Assembly (NCBI GenBank): GCA_018292915.2
Contig: JACVVK020000369.1
Span: 326,001-390,000 of the forward strand
Reading direction: 5' to 3'
DNA length: 64,000 nt
DNA from: Batillaria attramentaria
Taxonomy: Eukaryota; Mollusca; Gastropoda; Batillariidae
Position 1 is the first letter of the stretch. Each line of letters begins with the position of its first letter. The position numbers were made by a program, and so were the translations under genes. Shown here in pieces: positions 54,031-64,000 of the stretch. The notes under the pieces are model-generated. The model saw only the letters and a list, made by a program, of their open reading frames with translations, searched no databases and had not been told where the DNA came from.

Positions 54031-55238
54031 ACATACTGCTCTACTTCGTGTCACTGCTGGAGCGGTGTGGAGATGTCGAGCCTAACCCCGGCCCTATGGA
54101 TGAAAACTCTCTATCGGACTTCCTACAGAGAATGGAGAAAAATATGCAGGGCCAAATCAAGCAACAAGGTGAGAACTTTGAGAAACTCAGTAGGAAAATT
54201 GATGATAGTCAGCGTCGGATTGAGGGGAAAATAGCTCAGCTACAGAGTGACGTGAGTGGGGTGAAAGACAGACAGAACAGCAATGCCAGTGATATTGACC
54301 AACTGAAGCGGGCAGATGTGGAGATAAATTAAAGAATTGCCGCATTAGAGAAAGAGGTGGACAGTCTGGAGGGGTTCTCCGGGAGAAACAACCTTAAGTT
54401 TATTGGCATTCGTGAGTCGGCCAAGCAAAACTACACGGCCTGTGCACAGACGATAGTCGACGTGTTGAACCAGCACTCCACTCGGCGCACGTGGACCATT
54501 GATGACGTAGAACGAGCACACCGAGTGGGGCCCCGTAAGGGGAACAGTCAGCAGCCACGCCCCCTCATTGTCTGCTTCAGTCGCTGGCCGGACAAGATGG
54601 CAGTGGTGCAGGGCGCAGACCTGAAGCAGAACCTGAAAGACAGCGGGATAAAGGTAGCAGCCGACCTGACCAAGCGACAGAGAGCCGAGACCGAGCGGGT
54701 CAGGAGCGAGGGCAAGTTTGGCTACTATAAGAACGGCCGTCTGCATGTCGAGGACAGACGCACCCCCCGGGACGAGCAAGACCCCAGGGAGCGGCCAGAC
54801 CAGCGCCCATCCCCAGACGCAGAGGACGAGCGAGATGCGGGGGACCGGCAGCAGCAGGGGGCGATGTTGGCAAGCAGCCACAGCAACGACGACAGAGATG
54901 ACGACGACCATAGCAGCCAACCGACACCGTACCCGGCGTACCGCCACCACACCTTAGAGACGCCCCCTCGCCGACCTAGGGATTCCCCTCACGCTGCACG
55001 TGGAGCTCGGGACGGACACGGCCAGAAGGACGGGGCACGACACCGAGACGCCAGCAGAACAGGTGGGGGCCGTGACAGGCGTGACACACGTCGTGACCGA
55101 TCGCGTGACATTGCACAGCCCCTGATGTCAGGTGTTCCAGCGAACACCGGTTCTCACCCGCTCCGGGTGGAAGGTGGGGGGATTGGGATGGGGGGGGGGG
55201 GCTGCCAGCAGCTAGGGGGGTGGCCCCGACCCTCGTGA
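54031..55238 (+). pseudogene. LINE ORF1: 2A-like leader, coiled coil, L1-type ORF1 domain, disordered tail
   Basis: The frame begins NILLYFVSLLERCGDVEPNP plus GP, a 2A-like sequence, then MDENSLSDFLQRMEKNMQGQ and a heptad-rich coiled coil. A stop (TAA, 54330-54332) interrupts it in the same frame before RIAALEKEVDSLEGFSGRNN. An RRM-like L1 ORF1 core follows (NLKFIGIRES, VERAHRVGPRKG, RPLIVCFSRWPDKMAV), then a charged, disordered tail rich in Asp, Arg and Pro to the TGA at 55236-55238. L1-type ORF1 proteins bind the element's RNA as trimers. The boundary at 54031 is set where the paralogous intron stops matching, so the LINE is 5'-truncated just before the 2A motif. Confidence 0.82.
54060..54095 (+). 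other. 2A-like translational recoding motif (GDVEPNPGP)
   Basis: ERCGDVEPNPGP fits D-[VI]-E-x-N-P-G-P exactly; the bond not formed would lie between Gly (54090-54092) and Pro (54093-54095), directly before the Met at 54096. Such sequences make the ribosome release the upstream peptide and continue. They are established in some APE-type LINEs of marine invertebrates as well as in RNA viruses. Confidence 0.85.
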
Positions 55239-55248
55239 CGCGGACAGA

Positions 55249-56216
55249 TTGAAACCAGTAAGCTGTCTATGTTGGAACATAGAAGGCCTTGTACAGAGAC
55301 TCTGCGATACGGATTTTGTTGAATTCATTACTTCATTTGATATTTGCTGTTTGACAGAAACATTTACAAGTCTGCAGTTTGACTTTTCTATTTACTTTAG
55401 CTCCTTCGATGTGTTTCACGCACCAGCTACTAAACTGTCATATGAGCCTGAGGGCAGGCGATCAGGTGGGGCGATTCTACTCGCGCGGAAAACTGTGTCA
55501 GGCTTTGTTACCAGGGTGAATGTTGACCTGGACAATACTGTATGTGTGAGAATTGGGTGGGAGTTGACGGGTGACACACAGGACTTGATATTATTGTGCA
55601 GCTACGTGCCGCCAGCCGAATCGCCTTATTACAAAGATAAGCTTTGCAAGTGTAACATCCCTCTTTTAGAACAGATTGTGTTAGACGTTCTCGATACAGA
55701 CGGAGACTGCCATATCCTAGTGTCTGGAGATGCAAAATAGTTACCAGGATTTGGAGTCAGATGAGGTAATTGACGTTATACGTAGATGAAAATACCAGGA
55801 ACTCACAAGAGAAGGTCACTAATAATTTTGTGCGCCAGCTGATTGACATGTGTGCAACTGTGGGACTGTGGCTATTGACTGGCGACTGTGATGAAAGTTC
55901 CGGGGACTTTACGTTCATATCACATACCGGAAATAGTGTGGTAGACCACTTCTTGTGTAATTTTGACCTGATATCGAAATGTTTAGCGCAGATTGTGCAG
56001 CGGGTGGAATCACCTCACATGCCTGTGGTGTTACACATGACATACATGCTTAGGACTGAGGCTGGAATTGGGGAGAAGCAGCGTATTGAAAACTTTGTTT
56101 GGGACCCAGAGATGGGAAATGACTACAAAGCTAGGATAGTATCGGAGGAGGGGCGGAGAATGCTGGCTGATGCGTGTGACAGTATTGATATCTCTCCAGA
56201 CATTGCCATGGACCGT
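55249..56216 (+). pseudogene. LINE ORF2, AP endonuclease part
   Basis: ORF2 starts 10 bases after ORF1: MKPVSCLCWNIEGLVQRLCD, then FDICCLTETFTSL (catalytic Glu), SGGAILLARKTVSGF, LILLCSYVPPAESPY and CHILVSGDAK, where the conserved GD-N motif is damaged and the frame shifts (55735-55770). It resumes as CATVGLWLLTGDCDESSGDF, FISHTGNSVVDHFLCNFDLI and stops where the satellite element begins at 56217. The fold is that of LINE endonucleases that nick target DNA. Confidence 0.82.
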
Positions 56217-56961
56217 TAGTAGTATAAGTTGCGACCCCTCAACCCCCAGGGAGCCGGGAGCCGTTTGACCTTAACCTGAGGTCACGTCCTTAGCCTCAGG
56301 TCACGGCCCTAACCTGAGGTCACGTCCTTAGCCTCAGGTCATAGCCCTAACCTGAGGTCACGCCCTCAGGTCACAGCCTTATAACTTCAGGTCATGCCCT
56401 TAACCTTATGACGTAAACTTTACGACACGACCCTATAAAATCAGGGCTTCACCTTATAATCTGAACTATTAGGGTGCTCCAGTGAAGTAATACAAGATAA
56501 ATGGGGGAAACATGGAGCTCCTGAAGTGACAGCTGTCAGCGCCTCCCATTTAGGTAGGGAGACCGGGAGCCATTTGACCTTAACCTGAGATCACGTCCAT
56601 AGCCTCCAGTGAAGTTATACAGGGAGATCACAAAGTGACAGCTGTCAGCGCCTCCCCATTTAGGTAGGGAGACCAGGAGCCATTTGACCTTAACCTGAGA
56701 TCACGGCCATAGCCTCCAGTGAAGTAATACAGGGAGATCATAAAGTAGCAGCTGTCAGCGCCTCCCTATTTAGGTAGGGAGACCGGGAGCCATTTGACCT
56801 TAACCTGAGATCACGGCCATAGCCGCCAGTGAGGTAATACAGGGAGATCATAAAGTAGCAGCTGTCAGCGCCTCCCTATTTAGGTAGGGAGACCGGGAGC
56901 CATTTGACCTTAACCTGAGATCACGGCCATAGCCTCCAGTCAGGTAATACAGGGAGATCAT

Positions 56962-57020
56962 AAAGTAACAGCTGTCATCGCCTCCCGGTCTCCCTACCTA
57001 AATAGGGAGGCGCTGACAGC
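56962..57020. repeat. Inversion axis of the 110-bp array
   Basis: CAGCTGTCATCGCCTCCC is followed within 20 bases by GGGAGGCGCTGACAGCTG, so the array folds back here. About 770 bases on the left mirror the right side. Confidence 0.9.
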
Positions 57021-60000
57021 TGCTACTTTATGATCTCCCTGTATTACCTGACTGGAGGCTATGGCCGTGATCTCGGGTTAAGGTCAAATGGCTCCCGGTC
57101 TCCCTACCTAAATAGGGAGGCGATGACAGCTGCTACTTTATGATCTCCCTGTATTACCTCACTGGAGGCTATGGACGTGATCTCAGGTTAAGGTCAAATG
57201 GCTCCCGGTCTCCCTACCTAAATAGGGAGGCGCTGACAGCTGCTACTTTATGATCTCCCTGTATTACTTCACTGGAGGCTATGGCCGTGATCTCAGGTTA
57301 AGGTCAAATGGCTCCCGGTCTCCCTACCTAAATGGGGAGGCGCTGACAGCTGTCACTTTGTGATCTCCCTGTATAACTTCACTGGAGGCTATGGCCGTGA
57401 TCTCAGGTTAAGGTCAAATGGCTCCCGGTCTCCCTACCTAAACGGGAGACGCTGACAGCTGCTACTTTATGATCTCCCTGTATTACCTCACTGGCGGCTA
57501 TGGCCGTGATCTCAGGTTAAGGTCAAATGGCTCCCGGTCTCCCTACCTAAATAGGGAGGCGCTGACAGCTGCTACTTTATGATCTCCCTGTATTACCTGA
57601 CTGGAGGCTATGGCCGTGATCTCAGGTTAAGGTCAAATGGCTCCCGGTCTCCCTACCTAAATAGGGAGGCGCTGACAGCTGCCACTTCATGATCAGGTTA
57701 TAAGGTGAAGCCCTGATTTTATAGGGTCGTGTCCTAAAGTTTACGTCATAAGGTTAAGGGCATGACCTGAAGTTATAAGGCTGTGACCTGAGGACGTGAC
57801 CTCAGGTTAGGGCTATGACCTGAGGCTAAGGACGTGACCTCAGGTTAAGGACGTGACCTCAGGGCCTTGACCTGAGGCTAAGGACGTGACCTCAGGTTAA
57901 GGTCAAACGGCTCCCGGCCTCCCTACCTAAATAGGGAGGCGCTGACAGCTGTCACTTCAGGTTCAGGTTATAAGGTGAAGCCCTTGGCTCCCGGTCTCCC
58001 TACCTAAATAGGGAGGCGATGACAGCTGCTACTTTATGATCTCCCTGTATTACCTGACTGGAGGCTATGGCCGTGATCTCGGGTTAAGGTCAAATGGCTC
58101 CCGGTCTCCCTACCTAAATAGGGAGGCGATGACAGCTGCTACTTTATGATCTCCCTGTATTACCTGACTGGAGGCTATGGCCGTGATCTCAGGTTAAGGT
58201 CAAATGGCTCCCGGTCTCCCTACCTAAATAGGGAGGCGATGACAGCTGCTACTTTACGATCTCCCTGTATTACCTGACTGGAGGCTATGGCCGTGATCTC
58301 AGGTTAAGGTCAAATGGCTCCCGGTCTCCCTACCTAAATAGGGAGGCGCTGACAGCTGCTACTTTATGATCTCCCTGTATTACCTGACTGGAGGCTATGG
58401 CCGTGATCTCGGGTTAAGGTCAAATGGCTCCCGGTCTCCCTACCTAAATAGGGAGGCGATGACAGCTGCTACTTTATGATCTCCTTGTATTACCTGACTG
58501 GAGGCTATGGCCGTGATCTCAGGTTAAGGTCAAATGGCTCCCGGTCTCCCTACCTAAATAGGGAGGCGCTGACAGCTGCTACTTTATGATCTCCCTGTAT
58601 TACCTGACTGGAGGCTATGGCCGTGATCTCAGGTTAAGGTCAAATGGCTCCCGGTCTCCCTACCTAAATAGGGTGGCGCTGACAGCTGTTACTTTATGAT
58701 CTCCCTGTATTACTTCACTGGAGGCTATGGACGTGATCTCAGGTTAAGGTCAAATGGCTCCCGGTCTCCCTACCTAAATGGGAGGCGCTGACAGCTGTCA
58801 CTTCAGGAGCTCCATGTTTCCCCCATTTATCTTGTATTACTTCACTGGAGCACCCTAACAGTTCAGATTATAAGGTGAAGCCCTGATTTTATAGGGTCGT
58901 GTCGTAAAGTTTACGTCATAAGGTTAAGGGCATGACCTGAAGTTATAAGGCTGTGACCTGAGGGCGTGACCTCAGGTTAGGGCTATGACCTGAGGCTAAG
59001 GACGTGACCTCAGGTTAGGGCCGTGACCTGAGGCTAAGGACGTGACCTCAGGTTAAGGCCGTGACCTGAGGCTAAGGACGTGACCTCAGGTTAGGGCCGT
59101 GACCTGAGGCTGAGGACGTGACCTCAGGTTAAGGTCAAATGGCTCCCGGTCTCCCTACCTAAATAGGGAGGCGCTGACAGCTGCTACTTTATGATCTCCC
59201 TGTATTACCTGACTGGAGGCTATGGCCGTGATCTCAGGTTAAGGTCAAATGGCTCCCGGTCTCCCTACCTAAATAGGGAGGCGCTGACAGCTGTCACTTC
59301 ATGATCAGGTTATAAGGTGAAGCCCTGCTTTTATAGGGTCGTGTCCTAAAGTTTACGTCATAAGGTTGACAATGCTGTCGCTATGACCTAAATGGAAATC
59401 GTTTATCGTCATTTCATGAGCTCCGTGTTCCCCCATTCATCTTGTATTATTTCACTGGCCCAGTCTAACAGTTCAGGTTATGCGGCTCCCGGCTCCCTAC
59501 CTAAACGGGAGGCGCTGACAGCTGCTACTTTGTGATCTCCCTGTATTACCTGACTGGAGGCTATGGCCGTGATCTCAGGTTAAGGTCAAATGGCTCCCGG
59601 TCTCCCTACCTAAATAGGGAGGCGCTGACAGCTGTCACTTCATGATCAGGTTATAAGGTGAAGCCCTGCTTTTATAGGGTCGTGTCCTAAAGTTTACGTC
59701 ATAAGGTTGACAATGCTGTCGCTATGACCTAAATGGAAATCGTTTATCGTCATTTCATGAGCTCCGTGTTCCCCCATTCATCTTGTATTATTTCACTGGC
59801 CCAGTCTAACAGTTCAGGTTATGCGGCTCCCGGCTCCCTACCTAAACGGGAGGCGCTGACAGCTGCTACTTTGTGATCTCCCTGTATTACCTGACTGGAG
59901 GCTATGGCCGTGATCTCAGGTTAAGGTCAAATGGCTCCCGGTCTCCCTACCTAAATAGGGAGGCGCTGACAGCTGCTACTTTATGATCTCCCTGTATTAC

Positions 60001-61834
60001 CTGACTGGCGGCTATGGCCGTGATCTCGGGTTAAGGTCAAATGGCTCCCGGTCTCCCTACCTAAATAGGGAGGCGCTGACAGCTGCTACTTTATGATCTC
60101 CCTGTATTACTTCACTGGAGGCTATGGCCGTGATCTCAGGTTAAGGTCAAATGGCTCCCGGTCTCCCTACCTAAATAGGGAGGCGCTGACAGCTGTCACT
60201 TCATGATCAGGTTATAAGGTGAAGCCCTGATTTTATAGGGTCGTGTCCTAAAGTTTACGTCATAAGGTTGACAATGCTGTCGCTATGACCTAAATGGAAA
60301 TCGTTTATCGTCATTTCATGAGCTCCGTGTTCCCCCATTCATCTTGTATTATTTCACTGGCCCAGTCTAACAGTTCAGGTTATGCGGCTCCCGGCTCCCT
60401 ACCTAAACGGGAGGCGCTGACAGCTGCTACTTTGTGATCTCCCTGTATTACCTGACTGGAGGCTATGGCCGTGATCTCAGGTTAAGGTCAAATGGCTCCC
60501 GGTCTCCCTACCTAAATAGGGAGGCGCTGACAGCTGCTACTTTATGATCTCCCTGTATTACCTGACTGGAGGCTATGGCCGTGATCTCAGGTTAAGGTCA
60601 AATGGCTCCCGGTCTCCCTACCTAAATAGGGAGGCGATGACAGCTGCTACTTTATGATCTCCCTGTATTACCTGACTGGAGGCTATGGCCGTGATCTCAG
60701 GTTAAGGTCAAATGGCTCCCGGTCTCCCTACCTAAATAGGGAGGCGCTGACAGCTGCTACTTTATGATCTCCCTGTATTACCTGACTGGAGGCTATGGCC
60801 GTGATCTCGGGTTAAGGTCAAATGGCTCCCGGTCTCCCTACCTAAATTGGAAGGGGCTGACAGCTGCTACTTTATGATCTCCCTGTATTACCTCACTGGA
60901 GGCTATGGCCGTGATCTCAGGTTAAGGTCAAATGGCTCCCGGTCTCCCTACCTAAATAGGGAGGCGATGACAGCTGCTACTTTATGATCTCCCTGTATTA
61001 CCTGACTGGAGGCTATGGCCGTGATCTCGGGTTAAGGTCAAATGGCTCCCGGTCTCCCTACCTAAATAGGGAGGCGCTGACAGCTGTCACTTTATGATCT
61101 CCCTGTATTACCTGACTGGAGGCTATGGCCGTGATCTCAGGTTAAGGTCAAATGGCTCCCGGTCTCCCTACCTAAATAGGGAGGCGCTGACAGCTGCTAC
61201 TTTGTGATCTCCCTGTATTACCTCACTGGAGGCTATGGCCGTGATCTCAGGTTAAGGTCAAATGGCTCCCGGTCTCCCTACCTAAATAGGGAGGCGCTGA
61301 CAGCTGCTACTTTATGATCTCCCTGTATTACCTGACTGGAGGCTATGGCCGTGATCTCGGGTTAAGGTCAAATGGCTCCCGGTCTCCCTACCTAAATAGG
61401 GAGGCGATGACAGCTGTCACTTCATGATCTCCCTGTATTACCTCACTGGAGGCTATGGCCGTGATCTCGGGTTAAGGTCAAATGGCTCCCGGTCTCCCTA
61501 CCTAAATAGGGAGGCGCTGACAGCTGCTACTTTGTGATCTCCCTGTATTACCTCACTGGAGGCTATGGCCGTGATCTCGGGTTAAGGTCAAATGGCCCCC
61601 GGTCAACCTACCTAAATGGGAGGCGCTGACAGCTGTCACTTCAGGAGCTCCATGTTTCCCCCATTTATCTTGTATTACTTCACTGGAGCACCCTAACAGT
61701 TCAGGTTATAAGGTGAAGCCCTGCTTTTATAGGGTCGTGTCCTAAAGTTTACGTCATAAGGTTAAGGGCATGACCTGAAGTTATAAGGCTGTGACCTGAG
61801 GGCGTGACCTCAGGTTAGGGCTATGACCTGAGGC

Positions 61835-62075
61835 TTCTTTAAAACACAGTGCTTAATAAAATGTGTTTCTATGTTTGCAGAAGGACCTGGTTGCTCCATC
61901 CACGTGTGTAATGTGTGTGTGGTTGACCAGTGTTGATACCTGGCAATCTGCAGGCTTGCAAACGTGAAAAAAAAGTGCTTCCTCGTTCCTGTTAATACAT
62001 GCTGGAATAAGGTAGAAAGACACCAACTGTTGTCGGTTTGGCTTATCTCTGACAATGTTGTAGCCATGGTCTAAA
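61835..62075. other. Unique island inside the satellite element
   Basis: About 240 bases not built of the repeat, starting CTTCTTTAAAACACAGTGC. It contains TTTCTATGTTTGCAG, a possible acceptor, and an 85-codon minus-strand open frame across it, neither resembling a known family. It occurs once in the element. Confidence 0.7.
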
Positions 62076-63035
62076 TGGAGAAGCGCTGACCGCCGTCACT
62101 TCCGGAGCTCCCTGTTTCCCCATTTATCTTGTATTACTTCACTGCTCCCAGCTCCCTACCTCAATTGGAAGGGGCTGACAGCTGTCACTTCATGATCTCC
62201 CTGTATTACCTGACTGGAGGCTATGGCCGTGATCTCAGGTTAAGGTCAAATGGCTCCCGGTCTCCCTACCTAAATAGGGAGGCGCTGACAGCTGCTACTT
62301 TATGATCTCCCTGTATTACCTGACTGGAGGCTATGGCCGTGATCTCGGGTTAAGGTCAAATGGCTCCCGGTCTCCCTACCTAAATAGGGAGGCGATGACA
62401 GCTGCTACTTTACGATCTCCCTGTATTACCTGACTGGAGGCTATGGCCGTGATCTCGGGTTAAGGTCAAATGGCTCCCGGTCTCCCTACCTAAATAGGGA
62501 GGCGATGACAGCTGCTACTTTATGATCTCCCTGTATTACCTGACTGGAGGCTATGGCCGTGATCTCGGGTTAAGGTCAAATGGCTCCCGGTCTCCCTACC
62601 TAAATAGGGAGGCGATGACAGCTGTCACTTCAGGTTCAGGTTATAAGGTGAAGCCCTGATTTTATAGGGTCGTTTCCTAAAGTTTACGTCATAAGGTTAA
62701 GGGCATGACCTGAAGTTATAAGGCTGTGACCTGAGGACGTGACCTCAGGGCTATGACCTGAGGCTAAGGACGTGACCTCAGGTTAAGGACGTGACCTCAG
62801 GGCCTTGACCTGAGGCTAAGGACGTGACCTCAGGTTAAGGTCAAACGGCTCCCGGCTCCCTGAGGGTTGAGGGGTCGCAACTTATAGGACGTGACCTCAG
62901 GTTAGGGCTATGACCTGAGGCTAAGGACGTGACCTCAGGTTAGGGCCTTGACCTGAGGCTAAGGACGTGACCTCAGGTTAAGGTCAAACGGCTCCCGGCT
63001 CCCTGAGGGTTGAGGGGTCGCAACTTATACTACTA

Positions 63036-64000
63036 CCGTTTTGTGGACTATGTTCTTTATTCAGCCGATTGCATGAAGAAACAGATCCGTGTTGGTGGTC
63101 CCGCCCGCAGCTCGGGTGCCGTGTGGTATGACAGATAATGCGCTGAACGGAAAAAAGAAGCTTGAAAACGGCTTCGGCTCTATAGCCGATCACGGTCGGC
63201 TGTAGACAAAGAAGCCTACTGTCAAGCTAGGCGTGAATACAAAACTGTTGGTTGACAAAAAGAGAAACCACAACCGTTCCACGTGCACGCTATTACTCGC
63301 AAACAAAAATAACGGCGGGGTGTTTTGGGAGCATGTTAAGAGGGCGGGTAGGAAGAAAACGGAACAGCCAAAAACAAAAATAGACGAGTGGGAGACGCAT
63401 TTCCGCACAGCGCTGGGTGGCGAGCGGGAACCCCGGGGTGACAGGGCTCCCCCGACTGATGACGTAGAAGTAGAAGAGCCTGATTTAGACCAGCCCATCA
63501 CTGAAGCTGAAGTGAGAACAGCCTTACGAAAGCTGAAGGCGGGGAAAGCAGCGGGCTTAGATTCGATGTTGGCAGAATATTTGAAACAAGCAGGAGACAC
63601 AATCGTACCATTCCTAACTAAGTCTTTAATAATCTTTTTGAAAACCAGTACTTTCCCACAGGATGGGGCAGGTCGATAATAGTGCCCATATACAAGAAAG
63701 GGGATGCGGGTAACCCGGCAAATTACAGAGGTGTCTCGCTGTTGAGCATTATTAGCAAGGTGTTTATTAGCATAGTGAATAGGAGGGTGTACAAGTGGGC
63801 CGAAAGGGAAGGGAAATTGACCGAAGAACAAGCAGGCTTTAGGAAAGGGTATTCCACCGTCGATCATTTGTTTACGCTAATTTCGATCATTCAGAGATGT
63901 TTTTCCCGAAATCAGAAGCTGTATGTGGCCCTGATCGATTGCCGCCGTGCTTACGATTCGGTCGACCGAAAAATGTTGTGGGTGGTGCTGAATAAGATAA
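63036..64000 (+). pseudogene. LINE ORF2 continued: linker and start of reverse transcriptase
   Basis: Right of the satellite element the frame goes on as RFVDYVLYSADCMKKQIRVG, then FWEHVKRAGRKKTEQPKTKI, ALRKLKAGKAAGLDSMLAEY, a one-base shift near 63660, VPIYKKGDAGNPANYRGVSL, LTEEQAGFRKGYSTVDHLFT and LYVALIDCRRAYDSVDRKML (first catalytic Asp of the palm) to the window edge. A stop in the linker near 63137 and the shift make this copy inactive. The remaining palm and C-terminus lie outside the window. Confidence 0.85.

Larger units (their letters stand above)
56217..63035. mobile_element. 6.8-kb satellite element with terminal inverted repeats
   Basis: The left end TAGTAGTATAAGTTGCGACC and the right end (reverse complement) agree for about 150 bases with few differences. 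CCGT flanks both ends (56213-56216 and 63036-63039), and the LINE frame is restored if one CCGT and everything between is ignored. The interior is a 110-bp unit (GGCTCCCGGTCTCCCTACCT to GTTAAGGTCAAAT) in roughly 40 copies, mixed with blocks of GACCTGAGGCTAAGGACGTG type and a 330-bp higher-order block seen three times (near 59300, 59640, 60200). Units left of about 56990 point one way and those right of it the other. No transposase frame is present. Confidence 0.9.

Noticed and set aside
61810..62067. 85-codon minus-strand open frame in the unique island
   Set aside because: No similarity to a known family and partly in the flanking repeat; not called as a gene.
56240..62990. Nuclear-receptor or other regulatory array, or a centromeric satellite
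   Set aside because: Inverted ends, target duplication and insertion in a LINE point to a mobile unit; AGGTCA-like words are incidental to the 110-bp unit.
54031..64000. 2A motif as sign of an integrated RNA virus
   Set aside because: The surrounding protein has an L1-type ORF1, AP endonuclease and LINE reverse transcriptase; no viral capsid or polymerase motif is present.

Overview
The window is animal genomic DNA, most likely from a mollusc and probably a gastropod. Genes are sparse and split by introns. The DNA between exons is crowded with GT/CA microsatellites, tRNA-derived SINEs, several LINE families, mariner, pogo, hAT and piggyBac-type DNA elements, and minisatellites. One LINE carries a 2A-like peptide, and a membrane exon ends in a tail style that I recall from molluscan surface proteins; both support this placement, but neither was checked by search.

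Host genes. (1) 5.9-7.3 kb, + strand: the last two visible exons of a Thr/Ser-rich single-pass membrane protein. They are joined in phase 0 and end in a transmembrane helix at 6998-7339, but the mucin-like exon has an apparent frameshift. (2) 8.1-8.7 kb, - strand: a two-exon THAP-domain gene whose distal zinc ligand is missing. (3) 21.7 to at least 53.8 kb, + strand: a large gene that starts with a signal peptide and Thr/Ser-rich exon, followed by at least six LDL-receptor class A exons, all phase 1-1. The last four form a duplicated A-B-A-B pattern. Its 3' end lies outside the window. (4) 46.9-47.4 kb, + strand: a weak candidate 5' exon pair of unknown function.

Mobile and repeated DNA. 4.9-5.9 kb: L2-like LINE fragment (-). 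9.8-13.9 kb: a LINE broken by three later insertions (952-bp retroposon, SINE, Helentron-like element). 14.3-19.9 kb: a 1.1-1.3 kb segment present three times, one copy holding a 5'-truncated LINE with the empty site visible in another copy. 29.2-30.4 kb: dead mariner. 31.9-36.3 kb: 36-bp minisatellite of about 120 units abutting a LINE (-). 38.9-39.6 kb: 69-bp minisatellite. 40.3-43.5 kb: nearly complete LINE. 48.8-49.2 kb: piggyBac-type MITE. 51.0-53.6 kb: a pogo-type element with a hAT-type element inside it.

Right end. From about 54.0 kb to the window end lies a LINE with a 2A-like motif, an L1-type ORF1, an AP endonuclease and the start of a reverse transcriptase. It is interrupted by a 6.8-kb block (56217-63035) made almost wholly of a 110-bp satellite and longer blocks. 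This block is bounded by about 150-bp terminal inverted repeats and a 4-bp target duplication, so a satellite array here behaves as a mobile element. It is the most unusual structure in the window.

Nesting gives a relative order of events: duplication of the LDLa exon modules, then insertion of the pogo-type element and the 2A LINE into one module copy, then insertion of the hAT-type element and the satellite element into those.
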